NCBI GenBank assembly: GCA_002964805.2
Contig: PUDQ02000050.1
Location: forward strand, 1-59,502
From: Trametes villosa
Taxonomy: Eukaryota; Basidiomycota; Agaricomycetes; Polyporales; Polyporaceae
Direction of reading: 5' to 3'
Length of the DNA stretch: 59,502 bases
Made by a program: the position numbers and the translations under genes. Below, piece by piece: positions 1 through 11,648 of the stretch; position 1 is the first letter of the stretch; the number at the start of each line of letters is the position of its first letter. The notes below the pieces were generated by a model. That model worked only from the letters and a program-made list of their open reading frames with translations, did no database searches and was not told the origin of the DNA.

Positions 1-3000
1 GGGAGAAGAGGCGGCATGTAAAAGGAGAGAATGCAAAAGGGAAGGAGGTATCCCGCAGTGTGCGCACGGTCCATAGCAACACCACCGAGTGCAAGCGCAC
101 TGGGAGGGCACCTTTATTGCCGAAAGAGGTCGAGATCGTGTAGCGCTCGATGAGTGTGGACTGATGGCGCTGCACGCCGGTGCAGCGACCTGCTCGCCCG
201 CAAATTGGACTGTTCAGTGTATTAGGCCTGGATAATCAGTAAAAAGCGGTCGGTGCGCTTCAAGGTGCAGCTAGTGCTTTTGCGCGCTGGTGCAGTGACC
301 TGCTCGACCGCAGATTGCATTTTTCGGCACAGCTGGGAGGAATGGCAGGGGGGACGCGGTGCGGCAGGCCACTGCTGCACCGCTTCGCAGTAATAGCCAC
401 GATATCGCTTCTGTCATGAAGCCGCTGGTGTTGTGTACATTAGTGTCATTGCGCGCGCCGCTCCACGTGTATTGGGCGTGTGCAAGCGGAAGACGCCCTT
501 GTGGGAACACGTTAGCACCCACGGCAGGAGGCTTCGAATTCTCAGAGTTTGATCCCAAAGGAAACGAGACCCTCAAAGGAACCCAGATCCTGTGATGAAG
601 TGATGTGGGATAGCCGTCTGCAAATGCGGCCGGTGATCACTCATCTGCACTTGACCCTATCACGGAAGCCGGTGTGGGCTTCGAGAGTGGATACGACATG
701 TTAATTGTGCTTCCTGATCGGGGGAGATTATAACGAGAATCGCAAAACGCGATTGGGCCATCTCGACCGGATGCCAGAGTGTGAGAATCAAACAAGGAAG
801 ATGAGGAGCTCATGGGTATGCTCCGGCAAGCGATGCCGGTCAGCGGAGCGATCGGTGTGGGAACGGCTGTGCTATTTGCAATTGCGCGCCTAGAGAAACA
901 GGATAAATAGGGCGAGCTGTTGCTGTTGAGCCGCACCCACACCCCTTCCAGTCCTCCCTGCGGACCTCCCTTGACCGTCGAAAGCTCGAAGGGTACCGCT
1001 CCACGGCTCGACGTGCACACTGCTGCCCCTGCTGATCAGGGTGAAGGATACCCTCCTCTGCGATCGTGTGTGCTGAGCAGGATAGGAGCTAGCGTGCATG
1101 AGGTGAGCGAGGGATGGGTGGGGCCAAGTGCGAAGTGAGACTTCCTTATCCCCAACGGAGATGAGGAGGTTTCACTTCGCACTGGTCCAATGTGCACCCT
1201 TTGGGCGATGGGGGTGCCGACGAGCAGCAGGCCGCGTGAACGCATGTGACAAGGGAGCTGGGAGGAGTTGAGCACGTTTCTGACCGGTGAGTGAGCGGTG
1301 CTGCAGGGCGCTGCTTGATCGCACGCAGGATGCTCATGGTAGGGGTTTGGTCTGACCGGTGAGCGGTGTAGCAGCGAGCTGCGCGCCCGCGTGCGACGAG
1401 GGGTGTGTGGCAGCATGCGATGAGGTAAATGTATGTGTTTCTGAGGGCTTGTACGCGGTGTGGCAGCGAGCTGTGTCGCCGGTCGCAGCCCCGCGCACGA
1501 TGTGGTCATCGCACGGGTGTTGCGATGTAATGAAAGGTCAGTTTGTGGCATTGCTTAAGGTCCGATCGGTGCACTCTGCAGGTGTGTTCAATGGGGAGTG
1601 CGATCGGTGCGCTCCGAAGCTACGTTCAAAGAGGAGTGCGATTAGGGATGTGTAGCGATATAACGTTGCCGCAACTGGCTGCTGTTGACGCTTTGTGGCT
1701 GATGATGTGCGGTGCGATAGTGAGCTAAGTGAGGAGATGAGGAGGTTTCACTCCGCACTGGTCCAATGTGCACCCTTTGGGCGATGGGAGCGCTGACGAG
1801 CAGCAGTCTCTATGAACGCGTGCGACGATGCAGGTAGGAGGAGCTGAGCATGTTTCTGACCGGTGAGTGAGCGGTGCCGCAGCGTGCTGATTGATCGCAC
1901 GCAGGATGCTCATGGTAGGGGTTTGGTCTGGCCGGCAAGCGGTGCAGCAGCAAGCTGTGCGCCCGCGTGCGATGAGATAGACACATTGCGGAGGGCTACT
2001 GCGCGGTGAGGCAGCGAGCTGCGCGGCCGCCCGCAGTAGTCAGCCTGTGAAAGGTGCGAGGGGCTTCTCCTGGGCGGGTGAGCGGCCCAGCAGGACGCTG
2101 CACGGCCGCGCAGGATGTGGACATCGCGCGGGTGTTGCGATGTGGTTGAAGGTGAGTTTGCGATGCATGGGAAAGATTAACCTGGGCAAGAAGTATACTG
2201 TGATGATGCTTCAATTGCGATCGGTTCGCTCCGAAGATGTGTTCAATGAGGGGCGCGATTAGGGCTGTGCGACCGTGTGTAGCGATAAAACACCAAAGAC
2301 TTGGCAGCACTGTGGCTTTTCGAGCGGTGGAGTCTTGTGCTTTCAGGCCGTGCGCAACCCGACCCACAATGCGGCTCAGCAGGCGTCGGCGGTACCGCAA
2401 GCCAACATGGCTTAGCAGGTTACTCCTGGCTTGCATGTCCTGCGATTAGCAGCGCAACAGGGGACTGCCCATCCCCTGGCAAACTACCCCGCAGTGTGTT
2501 GTCGTGTGGGTGATTGCGCTCAAAAGCTGATTGTGGAGGCCTCAACCGATTTTGGCCAGGCGGGTGAGTAGTGTGGCAGTGCGCTGCACGACCGCTGACT
2601 GCATAGCTGCAGCCGTGCATGCACTTCTTCAAATAAAGGGGTGGCCCTTGCATTAGCTGTCCTGGGGCATGGTCGTTCGAGAGGACAAGTTTCTGGGCGA
2701 GCTCGAGGGTAAGCTGCAAGTAGTATACTGTGGACTGTTGGGTGTGATCGGTGTACTGTGCAAGCTTGTGTGATAATGGCTGCGTGGGCACATGCAGGAA
2801 AGTCTTTGTGATTGGATGCAATGAAAGGATGGAAACTGACGTGACACATTCATGATTGCTAGTGAACAGCGCAGAAGTGCGCTGGACAAAATCATGTGGC
2901 CGCCCAATAGCGAGGCCGCTTTTGATTTAGTTAGGGGTCTATTACGGGTGTCGGTGACACAAAAGCTTTGTTAGGCCGCGCGGAGCGCGATTGACAGTGT

Positions 3001-3480
3001 TGTGGGGCCCTGTGCGAGCACAAATGCCTTTTGCACGCATGCAACCGCTCAAAGGGGGTAGGTCATCATTGTGAGCGGTGAGGTTTGGGTGCTTGATACT
3101 CCTGCAATGTGCGCTCCATGGGCAAAGTCCGTCTCATGAGAGCGGTGGGCCAGCAGTAGGCAGCACAAATATGGGGTGCAAAGCGGTGGTTGGGAATATT
3201 TCAGCACACGTTCAATCGGCCTGACTGACAGTGCAGCAGCGCGCTGCGCGACCACACGTAACTGAATAATGGCGGGGGTTTGACATGGTCGGAGCGACGT
3301 TGCTGAGCGCTGCTGCAGCGCGCTGCACGACCGCGTGCAATGCAATGGTGGTAGAGGCCTCCAATAGTTTTGACTGCTAGCGAGCGGTGCAGGAGTGCGC
3401 TGTGCGACCGCATGTGGCAAGCGTTGTGGACAGCTGGTGGTGTCTACTCTAATCCGGTTCTAGTAAGCCTCTAGCCCATT
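1..3480. repeat. Diverged repeat field with a GGTGCAG...CGACCGC core
   Basis: No convincing gene is present. A degenerate motif of the form GCGGTGCAGCAG, then GCGCTGCGCGACCGC, recurs every 100-300 bases (for example near 180, 290, 1290, 1870, 2570, 3225, 3310 and 3380), mostly in the same orientation. Two longer copies, about 1150-1340 and 1735-1930, are clearly related to each other. The open frames here are short and share no domain. The motif resembles the denser array that follows, so this looks like the old, decayed part of the same repeat field. Confidence 0.6.
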
Positions 3481-5990
3481 AGGATGCGATTTGCAGCGCG
3501 GCAGGGCCCGGGGTCCCTGCAAAGCAGTATGTGGCAAAGCACGAAGCTTCAAGGCCACCTACCCTGTGATTTGTGGCCCAGCAGGTCCCTGCATATCAGC
3601 AACGGAATGTGCAGCTATGCGGTGGGGTGCTGTATTGCACGGGGTGCGATTCACTCCAGCAGTCCCATCACAGGCTGCATGGTTAGTCGTAGCGGTTCAG
3701 GGGAACGTTTCACTGCAGGACCTGCAACATGAGCGCACCATCCTGTGATTTGGGGTAGAGCGGAGCCCTGCTGCTCAGAAGAGTGGTCTGCAGCTACGTA
3801 GAGACCGCTCGCATCTCAGAGAGTGCAATTCACGGCTTAGCAAGAGCCTGAACAACCGCAGACTGGTGTGCAGCTTGGCAGAGGCATCCTGGCCTGTATA
3901 CTGTGCGATATGTGGTGCAGCAGCGCCATACTCCCCGGGGAGTGATGAGCGGCAACGCAGTCCCCTGCCGTGCCGCACAGGGTGCGATATGTGGGTTTGC
4001 AGCCCACACAGGGTGCAATTTGCAGTCGAGCAGGCCCCTACATGAGCGTAGGTATGAGCGGGCACGCAGTGCCCTGCCGTGCCGTAAACAGTGCGATATG
4101 CGGGCACGCACCCCCTTCGCGAGCGCAGGGGGCGCAATGTGCGGTCGGGCAGGCCTCTGCATGAGCGCACGGGATGCGATTTGTGGTCGAGCATGGATGA
4201 GCGGGCACGCAGTCTCCTTTGCAAGCACACAAGGTGCAATTTGCGGTCGAGCAGTCCCCTGCACGAGCGCACGGGGTGCGATTCGCGGTCGGGCAGTCCC
4301 CTGCCGTGCCGCAAAGAGTGCGATTCGGCCGCAAAGAGTGCGATTCGTGGTCGAGCAGTACCCTTCGCGGGCGCACAGGGTCGATTCGCGGTCGAGCAGT
4401 CCCCTTCGCGAGCGCACGGGGTGCGATTCGCGGTCGGGCAGGCCCCTGCCGTGCCGCAAAGAGTGCGATTCGGCCGCAAAGAGTGCGATTCGTGGTCAAG
4501 CAGTACCCTTCGCGAGCGCACGGGGTGCGATTCGCGGTCGGGCAGGCCCCTGCACGAGCGCAGGGATGAGCGGCCACGCAGTCCCCTGCCGTGCCGCAAA
4601 GAGTGCGATTTGCAGTCGAGCAGTCCCCTGCCGTGCCGCAAAGAGTGCGATTTGCAGTCAAGCAGTACCCTTCGCGAGCGCACGGGGTGCGATATGTGGG
4701 CACGCACTCCCCTTCGCGAGCGCACGGGGTGCGATTTGCGGTCGGGCAGTCCCCTGCCGTGCCGCAAAGAGTGCGATTCGGCCGCAAAGAGTGCGATTCG
4801 TGGTCGAGCAGTACCCTTCGCGAGCGCACGGGGTGCGATTTGCGGTCGGGCAGTCCCCTGCCGTGCCGCAAAGAGTGCGATTCGGCCGCAAAGAGTGCGA
4901 TTCGTGGTCGAGCAGTCCCCTTCGCGAGCGCACGGGGTGCGATTCGCGGTCGGGCAGGCCCCTGCACGAGCGCAGGGATGAGCGGCCACGCAGTCCCCTG
5001 CCGTGCCGCAAAGAGTGCGATTTGCAGTCGAGCAGTCCCCTGCCGTGCCGCAAAGAGTGCGATTTGCAGTCAAGCAGTACCCTTCGCGAGCGCACGGGGT
5101 GCGATATGTGGGCACGCACTCCCCTTCGCGAGCGCACGGGGTGCGATTTGCGGTCGGGCAGTCCCCTGCCGTGCCGCAAAGAGTGCGATTCGGCCGCAAA
5201 GAGTGCGATTCGTGGTCGAGCAGTACCCTTCGCGGGCGCACAGGGTCGATTCGCGGTCGAGCAGTCCCCTTCGCGAGCGCACGGGGTGCGATTCGCGGTC
5301 GGGCAGGCCCCTGCACGAGCGCAGGGATGAGCGGCCACGCAGTCCCCTGCACGAGGGCACGGGGTGCGATTTGCGGTCAAGCAGTCCCCTGCTTGACCAG
5401 AGGGGCGGGTGGCGTGGTGCGGCCTTGCTAAGGCTAGCAGGGCCGCATACCTTGCGATTGGCGGTGCAGCAGGGCCCTGCACGTTCGCAGGGTGGTGCGC
5501 AGCCATGCCGTGGGCTGCTGTATTGCGCAGGGTGCAATTTGCGGCCCAGCAGTGTTCTGCAAGACCGCTGGATGCTGTGACGCATAGAAAGGGTAATCTT
5601 CCCCACATACACTCCGATTTGCGAGCCACCCCCTGCGACTAGCGGTGCAGCAAGCTTCTGCCCGTGCGCATGTTGGAATATTGCCAGCAGCAATATAACC
5701 CCTTGCATAGGATGCAATTGGCGGCTCAGCAGGGGCCTGCGCGACCGCAGAGTGATATGCAGCTTTGATAAGGCTCTCAAGGCCACATACCGTGCAATTT
5801 GTGGTGCAGCAGGGCCATGCACACCCCGAGGGTGGTTCGCGGCCAGGCAGTGGGCTGCTGCACCGCTCAGGCTGCAATTCACGGCTCAGCAGGGCTCTGC
5901 TCATCCGCATGTGCTACGCGGCCGAGCAGGCACCTGCTCGGCTGCGTGATGCGCGATCTGCCTTATAACAATGGCCTGCATGGCTGCATA
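3480..5990. repeat. Tandem array with higher-order repeats (about 412 and 349 bp)
   Basis: The stretch is built from short units containing GTGCGATTTGCGGTCGAGCAG followed by either CCCTGCCGTGCCGCAAAGA or CCCTTCGCGAGCGCACGG. Between about 4560 and 5340 whole blocks repeat: the phrase GCAGGGATGAGCGGCCACG occurs at 4560, 4972 and 5321, giving block lengths of 412 and 349 bp. The order of sub-units is kept between blocks and the copies are nearly identical, so the expansion is recent. At both edges the array degrades into single motif copies. Several frames on both strands stay open for hundreds of codons only because the repeat happens to lack stop codons. Confidence 0.85.
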
Positions 5991-6109
5991 GTCTAGGTAA
6001 GAAGGTTTGTAACAGCTGGAAAGGTTAGCGATTGGTTAGGCAGCCCAGCCATAGCTCTAGATGTTAGACCTTGACACAAGAGCACACAGGTTGCGCTTTG
6101 AAGATGTCA

Positions 6110-6375
6110 AACATCTCACTGGCCAAAGGATAGGCTAGCATCCTAGCAAGGTCTACCTATGGACCTCACCTGGTGCCCATGCCACAGGTCAACCTGATAG
6201 CAAGGCTAGCTATAGACCTGTCCTGGTTATAGACCTTACCTGGTTAAGATAGGCTAGCATCCTGGCAAGGTCTAGCTATGAACCTCACCGGGTGCCATAT
6301 CTGCCCACAGGTCAGCCTGACAGCAGGTCTAGCCGTAGACCTCACCTGGTTCAAGACCTTGAAGGCCTGAAAAAT
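6110..6375. repeat. Two-copy tandem repeat of about 117 bp
   Basis: The phrase GATAGGCTAGCATCCT, followed by GCAAGGTCTA and GACCTCACC, appears near 6130 and again near 6247. Internally it contains several copies of GACCTCACCTGGT and GGTCTAGC in both orientations. It lies directly before the 176-bp satellite and shares no evident sequence with it. Confidence 0.6.
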
Positions 6376-6439
6376 CCTAGCCATAACCTTTAGGCCCATA
6401 CCATAACCCTCACTGAGGTACTTCTGTCCCCTATAAATA

Positions 6440-7965
6440 GGCTAGCAAGACAATATAAAATTGTGCAAGTGGGTGCGTTTTGAAGGCTGATTGATCAGCT
6501 ATTATATAGACCTTTGACAATGACCAGTTGCCCGTATTAGAAGAGGTAGGTAGAGGGCACGCAGGGGGCATGCAAAGGGCACATAGGGGGCACACAGGCA
6601 CGTGCCCCCAATTGTGGCACAACCGTTGCACCTATTGACACAAAACAACTTGTGTTCTGTAGCTCTAATATGGAGCTAACATACTTTGAAGACAGCTGAG
6701 CAATCAACCCAGCGGTTCTGCCACAATGCAGGGGGCACGCACGCAGAGGGCACGCAGGGACATGCAAGCACGTGCCCCCTGTTGTGACACAATGGCTGCA
6801 CCTATCAACACCAAACAAGTTGTGTTTTGTAGCCCCGATATGGAGCTAATATACTTTGAAGACAGCCAATTAATTGGTGCAGCGGTTGGAGCACAATCCA
6901 GGGGGCACGCAGGGGGCACGCAAGGGGCACGCAAGGGGCATGTCTGTACGTGCCCCCGATTGTGCAACGATGGAGGCAGCTATCAGCATGGGGTAAGCTG
7001 CGGTGTGTAGCCCTGATGTAGTTCTAACATACTTTGAAAACAGCTAAGCGATTGGTCAAGTGGTTGGGCCACAATCTAGGGGGCACGCAAAGGGCACGCA
7101 GCCAATACGGGGGCACGCAGGCACGTGCCCCCGATTGTGGCACAACCACTGCACCTATGAACACGAAAAAACTTGTGTTCTGTAGCCTTCATATGAACCT
7201 AATATACTTTGAAGACAGCTAAGCAATCGGCCAAGTGGTTCTGTCACAATCCAGGGGGCACGCAGGGGACACGCAGGGGGCACGCAGGGGCATGCCGGTA
7301 CGTGCCCCCGATTGTAAGACAACCAATGCACATATGACTTGCAAATGACTTGTGTTGGGTGGTCCATATGTCGGCCCAATATACTTTGAAGACAGCTAAG
7401 CAATTGGCTCAATACTCGGCTCACAATCCAGGGGGCACGCAGGGGGCACGCAGCCAAAGTGGGGGCATGCAAGGGGCATGTGCACACGTGCCCCCGATTG
7501 TGGGACGATGGAGGCAGTTATCAGCATGAAGTAAGTTGCTGTGTGTAGCCTTGATGTATCCCTAACATACTTTGAAGACAGCTAAGCGATAGGCCAGATG
7601 GTTGGTCCACAATCCAGGGGCACGCAGCCAAAATGGGGGCACGCAGGGGACATGCGCACACGTGCCCCCAATTGTGGGACAATGAAAGCAGATATTGTCG
7701 TGAACCAAGTTGCTATATGTAGCCCTTATGTATCCCTAACATACTTTGAAGACAGCTAAGCAATCGGTCCAGCGGTTGTGCCACAATCCAGGGGGCACGC
7801 AAAGGGCACGCAGCAAATACGGGGGCACGCAGGCACGTGCCCCCGATTGTGACACAACCACTGCACCTATTGACGTGAAACAAGTTGTGTTCTGTAGCCC
7901 TAATATGGAGCTAATATACTTTGAAGACAGCTAGGCAATCGGCCCAGCGGTTGTCCCATAAAACG
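6440..7965. repeat. About 176-bp satellite with hairpin and G-run core
   Basis: The anchor phrase TACTTTGAAGACAGCT occurs at 6682, 6852, 7030, 7205, 7382, 7568, 7742 and 7918, so the monomer is 170-186 bp. A more diverged copy precedes it. Each monomer holds an inverted repeat: GGTTGTGCCACAATC on the left (for example 7774-7788) and GATTGTGRCACAACC on the right (7845-7859). Between the arms lies a variable number of the 10-bp unit GGGGGCACGC, and the right arm is preceded by GCACGTGCCCCC. The + strand G-runs with 7-nt spacers fit a G-quadruplex pattern. No gene is seen inside. Confidence 0.88.
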
Positions 7966-8129
7966 CGAGGCACGCACGGGGGCACGCAAAGGGCACGCGC
8001 AGGATGCGCATCCTGCAGGTGTTATATAGATAGGCCTGGACGCGCAAGATCCCGGCCACGCGCAGCCATCGACACCCCCGGCGCAGCCATCGACACCCCC
8101 GGCGCCGCCTCAAGACACCGCGACGCCGC

Positions 8130-8763
8130 GAATGCGATTCGACTTCGATCCGTTCGTTCTCGACGCTGTGGACGATCTATTCGATGTCGGGCTGGTTGTA
8201 GAGTGGGTGGATCAAGTAGGACAGGGCACAGGAGAGATGAGGGTGAGTAACATTCACTTACCGTGATAAAATGCCGGCCGAGCTGACACCTGCACGATTC
8301 TCTTCAGATCTTGCTGCCCTCGACTGCAGCGCGCGCGCGTGCTTTGGGATCGCGCGCCTGGGAAGCGGCTGCGCTCGACGTGCTTGCGCGGTTTCACGGT
8401 CACCTGTCGGAAGATCAGCAAGACGCGCTGGCTACCATGGGGTACATACACCGCTGGTTTGCCCAAAGCGCGGTCGACGAGCACTACGGGGTTGCGTGGC
8501 TCGAGTACCGTGAGTTGCTTCGGACGGTAGTGGTCATGGGGAGCTGCTGCAACACTCCTGGGGAGGACTTGGTTCCCAACCTCGCGATGTGGGCCCGCGC
8601 GAGCATCCCGGTAAGCAGTTTGTGCAGTATTACGGCTTGGATGACAGCTTACAAGTCTTTGATCAGGATGCCTTCCCACCGGGTGCAAATGTCTTCGGTC
8701 TCTTCGATCCAGAGTCTTCGGGAAGCGACGCCGGCGAGGGGGAACACGAAGAGGAGCAGTAAA
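8130..8763 (+). pseudogene. Degenerate hypothetical gene
   Basis: A coding-like stretch starts at ATG 8131 (MRFDFDPFVLDAVDDL). It continues over a plausible intron (about 8241-8307, GTGAGT to CTTCAG) into a frame reading DEHYGVAWLEY near 8500. Codon character then switches frame: from about 8541 to 8763 the phrase HPGKQFVQYYGLDD and an acidic end EGEHEEEQ followed by TAA are in another frame. No intron of normal size repairs the frame change near 8505-8541, so a frameshift is likely. No domain was recognised. Its place between a satellite and transposon ends suggests transposon cargo, but that is inference. Confidence 0.35.
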
Positions 8764-8839
8764 CTATGTTTGTATATCATAACAGTGCACTACTATACAT
8801 ACAGCATGCCCGTGGCTCTGTCCAACTCGTCCAAACACA

Positions 8840-9250
8840 TAATGACCCGTGACCCGTACCCGTACCCGCGGCACCCGCGGCACCCGGCGTCTGCACCCGC
8901 ACCCGTGGGTACGCGGGTGCGGGTATTTGGCGGGTGCGGGTACGGGTAAGCTCGACGGCACCCGGGGGTACACCCGTGCCATTCCCTATCAACCTCCCCT
9001 CCAGTGTGGTACTATACAGTTGGGAGTGTAGGTAAGCTACCTAAAAAGGAATCCCGCGGTGGTGGTGTTGAGTAGAACCGCTGCTTTGGGCAGGTATCCG
9101 TACCACAACAGATATCCGTCCCAAAGCGGGTACCCGGACCTCGGGTACGGATATCTCGCCTGCGGGTACGGGGTTCTACAGTGTATGCAATGCCCCAATC
9201 CGTACCCGTACCCCCGCGGGTATGTGTAATATATCTGTGCGGATATCCCT
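8840..9250. repeat. GGGTACCCG-rich terminal repeats, two related copies
   Basis: At 8842-8949 runs of ACCCGTACCCG and CACCCGCGG on one side face GCGGGTGCGGGTACGGGT on the other, making an imperfect palindrome. A second copy at about 9090-9240 carries GTATCCGTACC, GGGTACCCGGACC and CCGTACCCGTACCC. Both copies end with the same short phrase ATTCCCTA (near 8982 and 9261). This pattern resembles ends of hAT-like elements in basidiomycetes. The second copy cuts into the coding frame of the adjacent BED-finger gene. Confidence 0.55.
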
Positions 9251-10282
9251 ACCCTTGCTATTCCCTAACGACGCTTCTGCAGCGCATTCGTTGGCCCTCC
9301 TACGATCTTCGAGGGACAGCTTCCGGCACTGGACAACGTGCTTGAGCAAGCGTGCGAGCTGCGGCCCCCCGGCACAAAACCACTCGCAGCCTTTTCCCAA
9401 GCAGCGATAGTACGGCCTTCCGGTCTGCTTGTGCTTGCACTTGATGGCAAACGTCCGGATCTCCTCCTTAGGCGGCCGTCCAGGTGCAACAACCTTTTGG
9501 GAACGCCAAGGGATGTCGACGAGGTCAGCGAACTTCACGCCCACTGGCTTATCCTGTATGTGCCGCAATTCCTGATTAGCATGCTGACTCAGACTTACGA
9601 CCACCATCCCCAGAGTTGTATATAGCAAGTTTCTACAGACTACATATTCCCGGTATGTACTTACCTCGTCTTCGCCACTATCCTCTGTTGGCGGCGACTG
9701 AGCCTTGCGCTTCTTCTTCGAAACCTTCCCCCCACTCGCGCCCTTTGCTTTCTGCGCTTGGGACGCTTTCGTACCCAGCACCGGCGGGCCTGCAGCCTTG
9801 GAATATCCGGCAGGGGGGAACTTCGAGAACTGCAGTAAGTCAGTATACGGTTACGAATGCAGGATTGTAGACTTCGTGCTTACCGGCGTGTTTGCCAGCT
9901 TGTACGCGTGCTCTGCCCCAGCACGTATGTCTTCCACCCACTTCACCAAGAGCGCATCGGAGTCGGGCCGAGCACATGCGCTCCGGTAGACCTCGAGGGC
10001 ATCAACGAGACCGCACACAGCTGGGCCTCTCTCCTCGATGGGGAGCACCCCCTTCGAGCGGGCCTCAAAGCCGAATGCGGTTTCTAGAGTGCGGTTCACC
10101 GCCCCATCCACTGACCCAATCCACTCGACAACCTCTGGGTCCACCGCAAAGCCCACAAATGCCTGAAATCGTGACTTGTGTGCCTCTGGCTCCGGTAATG
10201 AGCTAGGGAGGTTCTCGAGGATATAGCGTAACTCCCTGAGGCGCTCAGAAACAGGAACTGGGTCTCCATTAGGACTAGGCAT
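9176..10282 (-). pseudogene. BED-type zinc finger hAT-like transposase N-terminus, truncated
   Basis: Three exons can be read on the minus strand: 10282-9884 (start MPSPNGDPVPV), 9829-9665 and 9571 onward, joined by introns with GTAAGC/GCAG and GTAAGT/TCAG borders. Exon 2 has a basic stretch (KVSKKKRKA) likely to be nuclear. Exon 3 carries C-x-C-x-H followed by YYRCLGKGCEWFC and LLKHVVQC, a BED-like finger arrangement known from hAT transposases. The frame runs into GGGTAC-rich terminal repeats after about 9255 and stops at 9176. The RNase-H-like catalytic region and the dimerisation domain, several hundred residues in complete hAT proteins, are therefore missing. It is best read as an element truncated by a later insertion. 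Confidence 0.55.
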
Positions 10283-10682
10283 GGTACTGTAGACGTAGTA
10301 GAGGAGAGAGGACGTGGAAGGACGGTACAGCGTGTCTACGTGGTGGTGAACAGTGTTCTGCACCTGGTTCAGTCGACGGTAGCCTCTCTCCGATGCGGGT
10401 TTTACCCCGAGTGATGTCATAGCTGCAAGAATGCCGAATGTTATGAGGTTTAACCGGCCCAGACCAGGGACTGGTGTCTGGTAGCAACACCACATCAGGC
10501 AGGCCACCCGGTGCTCGGCCTTGGCAATTATCCACCATTAATCACAACCCCTCTGGGCCCCTCCCATTTCACACTGTTACTAACCGGTTTATAACATGTG
10601 TGATTATTTGTTAGTTACTAAATACCCTATTCTTCACGGCACCCTATTCCGGGTCACTGGCCTTCTGGAACCCTAACCTAGA

Positions 10683-10795
10683 TCCATGCCAGATCTGGTT
10701 CCGGTGGGACCTGGATCCGTGGATCCGGCTCTTCACAGATCCGGGTCCGGGTTTTCCCAGGTCTACCTGCGCTTGACCTGGACCCGTTGTCCAGC
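10683..10795. repeat. GGATCC/GGGTCC-rich transposon remnant
   Basis: Dense imperfect copies of TGGATCC, AGATCC and GGGTCCGGG (for example GACCTGGATCCGTGGATCC) occupy about 110 bases next to the LTR fragment. No coding potential is seen. It resembles the low-complexity ends of DNA transposons, but its identity is uncertain. Confidence 0.3.
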
Positions 10796-10952
10796 CTTAG
10801 ACATGAGCGGACATGAGCGGATATAGCGGACATGGCGGACATGGTAAGTATGTAGCGGACAAGAGCGGACGTACGGCGGACAAGAGCGGACACGAGCGGA
10901 CTTGGGCGGACATGAGGTCCGAACCTTCGGAGGTGGCGCACGGGATGTAACA
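10796..10952 (-). mobile_element. LTR fragment related to the 27-31 kb retroelement
   Basis: The segment is a run of AGCGGAC and GGCGGAC motifs ending in TTCGGAGGTGGCGCACGGGATGTAACA when read in two parts. The complete LTR at 27.2-27.9 kb ends TGTCGGAGGTCGCACGGGGCGTAACA, again in two parts, so the end is homologous. The other LTR end and a target duplication were not found, so this is a truncated or decayed solo LTR. It abuts and truncates the small gene at 10953-11029. Confidence 0.6.
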
Positions 10953-11029
10953 CGCTTGATGTACTCTGCAAAGGCCAGCAGAGAGATAGCCCCGATGACA
11001 AGTCCAACAATGTCATAGACTGTGGCCAT
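10953..11029 (-). pseudogene. TM-CC family gene, truncated by LTR after 25 codons
   Basis: The minus-strand start reads MATVYDIVGLVIGAISLLAF and continues for a few residues up to a charged IKR. It matches the hydrophobic N-terminus of the intact relatives at 16701, 49131 and 53033. At 10952 the frame enters the LTR end (TGTTACATCC on this strand) and from there encodes repeat-derived residues. The LPPxRVR motif, the intron and the second exon are absent. The remaining fragment could still make a short hydrophobic peptide of uncertain meaning. Confidence 0.7.
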
Positions 11030-11648
11030 TTTTGCGCGTTCAGCGACGGCGATGAGGTGAGAGAGCAAAAGTCTTTGGCGAGGCCGCACAGTACACTGGG
11101 ATGAGGGCACAGACGAGAACGACAGAGGAAACTGAGCGATGATGTACGCTCTATTATAGCTACAGCTGTCGGGCGCACAGCCAGCCGTACGGAAGACGGG
11201 AGGCTTGCTCGTGGTGGACGTGAAGCATCCCAACAACGCCGAACGTGACAGTAGCACACGTGGGCACTACTAAGTTTAACACCACCGGACACCGGCACAA
11301 TGAAGCAAGTTCGGCGCGCTCGTGCGAGTTTTGGCAATTGTATCTGCCGGACGCCAGTGAGCAACGAGGCGACAGCATCGACAGGGGATCCATACCATCA
11401 AGAAACGAGGAGTCTACAGGTCGACCCCGCAGCCCCCCTCCTCTACCCCGACTCGGGGATCCGATTCGCCTTCAAGTGCGGCGGTACCAGCCTCGATGAG
11501 GCAAGGCATATATCAGTCACAACTCAACGGGTATGAATGCAGCAACTAAGAAATACACCCAGATACATGGTACACCTCCGTGGTATCAATACACGTGCAA
11601 ATACCTTCATCTTCGAGCCACGTACTTCCTCCATTCAGCCCGCTCGCG
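11030..11648. other. Intergenic, no gene recognised
   Basis: Between the truncated family gene and the 3' end of ATG7 only short open frames without domain signals occur. The part next to 11030 is the upstream region of the truncated gene. The part next to 11648 would hold the ATG7 terminator, but no specific signal can be assigned. Confidence 0.4.

Noticed and set aside
3775..5352. Open frames of 525, 475 and 329 codons in the tandem array
   Set aside because: They exist on both strands and in several frames at once, follow the repeat unit exactly and show no domain; they result from a stop-free repeat.
6440..7965. CRISPR-like array
   Set aside because: Monomers of 176 bp repeat in full with no unique spacers, in a eukaryotic context.
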